Shown here piece by piece: positions 63,967 through 64,000 of a DNA stretch of 64,000 nucleotides (position 1 is the first letter of the stretch; the number at the start of each line of letters is the position of its first letter). This DNA comes from Bacillus sp. T3 (GTDB lineage: Bacteria > Bacillota > Bacilli > Bacillales > Cytobacillaceae), in assembly GCF_033449965.1 (NCBI RefSeq), contig NZ_CP137761.1, positions 2,356,001 through 2,420,000 on the forward strand, given 5' to 3'. The notes beneath the pieces were generated by a model. That model searched no databases. It worked only from the letters and a program-made list of their open reading frames with translations, and had not been told where the DNA came from. The position numbers and the translations under genes were made by a program.

Positions 63967-63996
63967 ATTTTAGATGGGATGAATATAATATGTCAA
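63967..63996 (-). promoter_or_regulatory. Sigma-A promoter of the bioY operon
   Basis: Read leftward: TTGACA (63996-63991), an 18-base spacer, TAAAAT (63972-63967). It lies about 50 bases before bioY. I could not recognise a full BirA box around it. Confidence 0.6.
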
Positions 63997-64000
63997 CACA

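Noticed and set aside
1..64000. CRISPR arrays, tRNA/rRNA genes, prophage or classical toxin-antitoxin/defence islands
   Set aside because: I looked for spaced direct repeats, cloverleaf sequences, integrases and paired small genes and found none that hold up. The only repeated units are the three GC-rich elements and the short array before modA.

Overview
The window looks like a chromosomal segment of a spore-forming, low-GC Bacillaceae (Bacillus or a close relative such as Neobacillus or Cytobacillus). The support is a Spo0E-type phosphatase, a GerMN lipoprotein, a type-I LtaS, a bioY/acyl-CoA ligase/thiolase order like B. subtilis yhfUTS, a vmlR-like ABC-F gene, an S-box riboswitch, A/T-rich codon use and strong GGAGG-type ribosome binding sites. 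I saw no rRNA, tRNA, CRISPR array, phage or transposase gene.

Layout. 1-4.1 kb: ureide catabolism (uraD-uraH leftward, allC-allB rightward from a shared intergenic region). 4.2-5.4 kb: a Fur-box-controlled DUF2325 gene and a hemolysin-III/PAQR membrane protein. 5.5-10.5 kb: sulfonate operon ssuE-A-C-B-orf-D behind a promoter and an attenuator-like hairpin. 10.8-15.8 kb: Fe-S flavin oxidoreductase, GerMN lipoprotein, S-box riboswitch with a small unknown gene, orphan modA. 16-20.3 kb: two overlapping phosphorelay kinases. 20.7-25.7 kb: secreted unknown protein, EamA transporter, hydroxyacid dehydrogenase, M42 peptidase, methyltransferase, Spo0E-like protein. 25.8-33.2 kb: pabA-pabBC, TraB protein, NrnB, YugP-like metallopeptidase, omega-amidase-like nitrilase, zinc-ribbon membrane protein. 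33.6-39.2 kb: glutamate-synthase-like trio, type III glutamine-synthetase-like gene and monomeric sarcosine-oxidase-like gene. 39.3-46.7 kb: aldo/keto reductase, VanW lipoprotein, LtaS, broken EamA gene, PepF. 46.8-57.6 kb: 37-residue membrane protein, MarR regulator, POT transporter, ABC-F gene with an elaborate leader, nuclease-helicase, hot-dog thioesterase, RecQ. 57.7-64 kb: enoyl-CoA hydratase, P-loop/Asp23-like protein, and a leftward operon bioY-acyl-CoA ligase-thiolase-two MaoC-type proteins.

How genes work together. Nitrogen scavenging recurs: ureides, possibly methylamine or N-methyl amino acids through the 33.6-39.2 kb cluster, and peptides through POT, PepF and M42. TnrA/GlnR-like palindromes lie before allC and before the N-methylglutamate-type cluster. 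Sulfonate sulfur enters through ssu, and a SAM riboswitch lies a few kb downstream.

Quality warning. Ten genes are interrupted by 13 apparent single-base indels, several in homopolymers. The proteins read on cleanly in the next frame, so these look more like consensus errors than gene decay. I annotate them as whole genes with the break positions. A GC-rich, about 130-bp intergenic repeat occurs three times.
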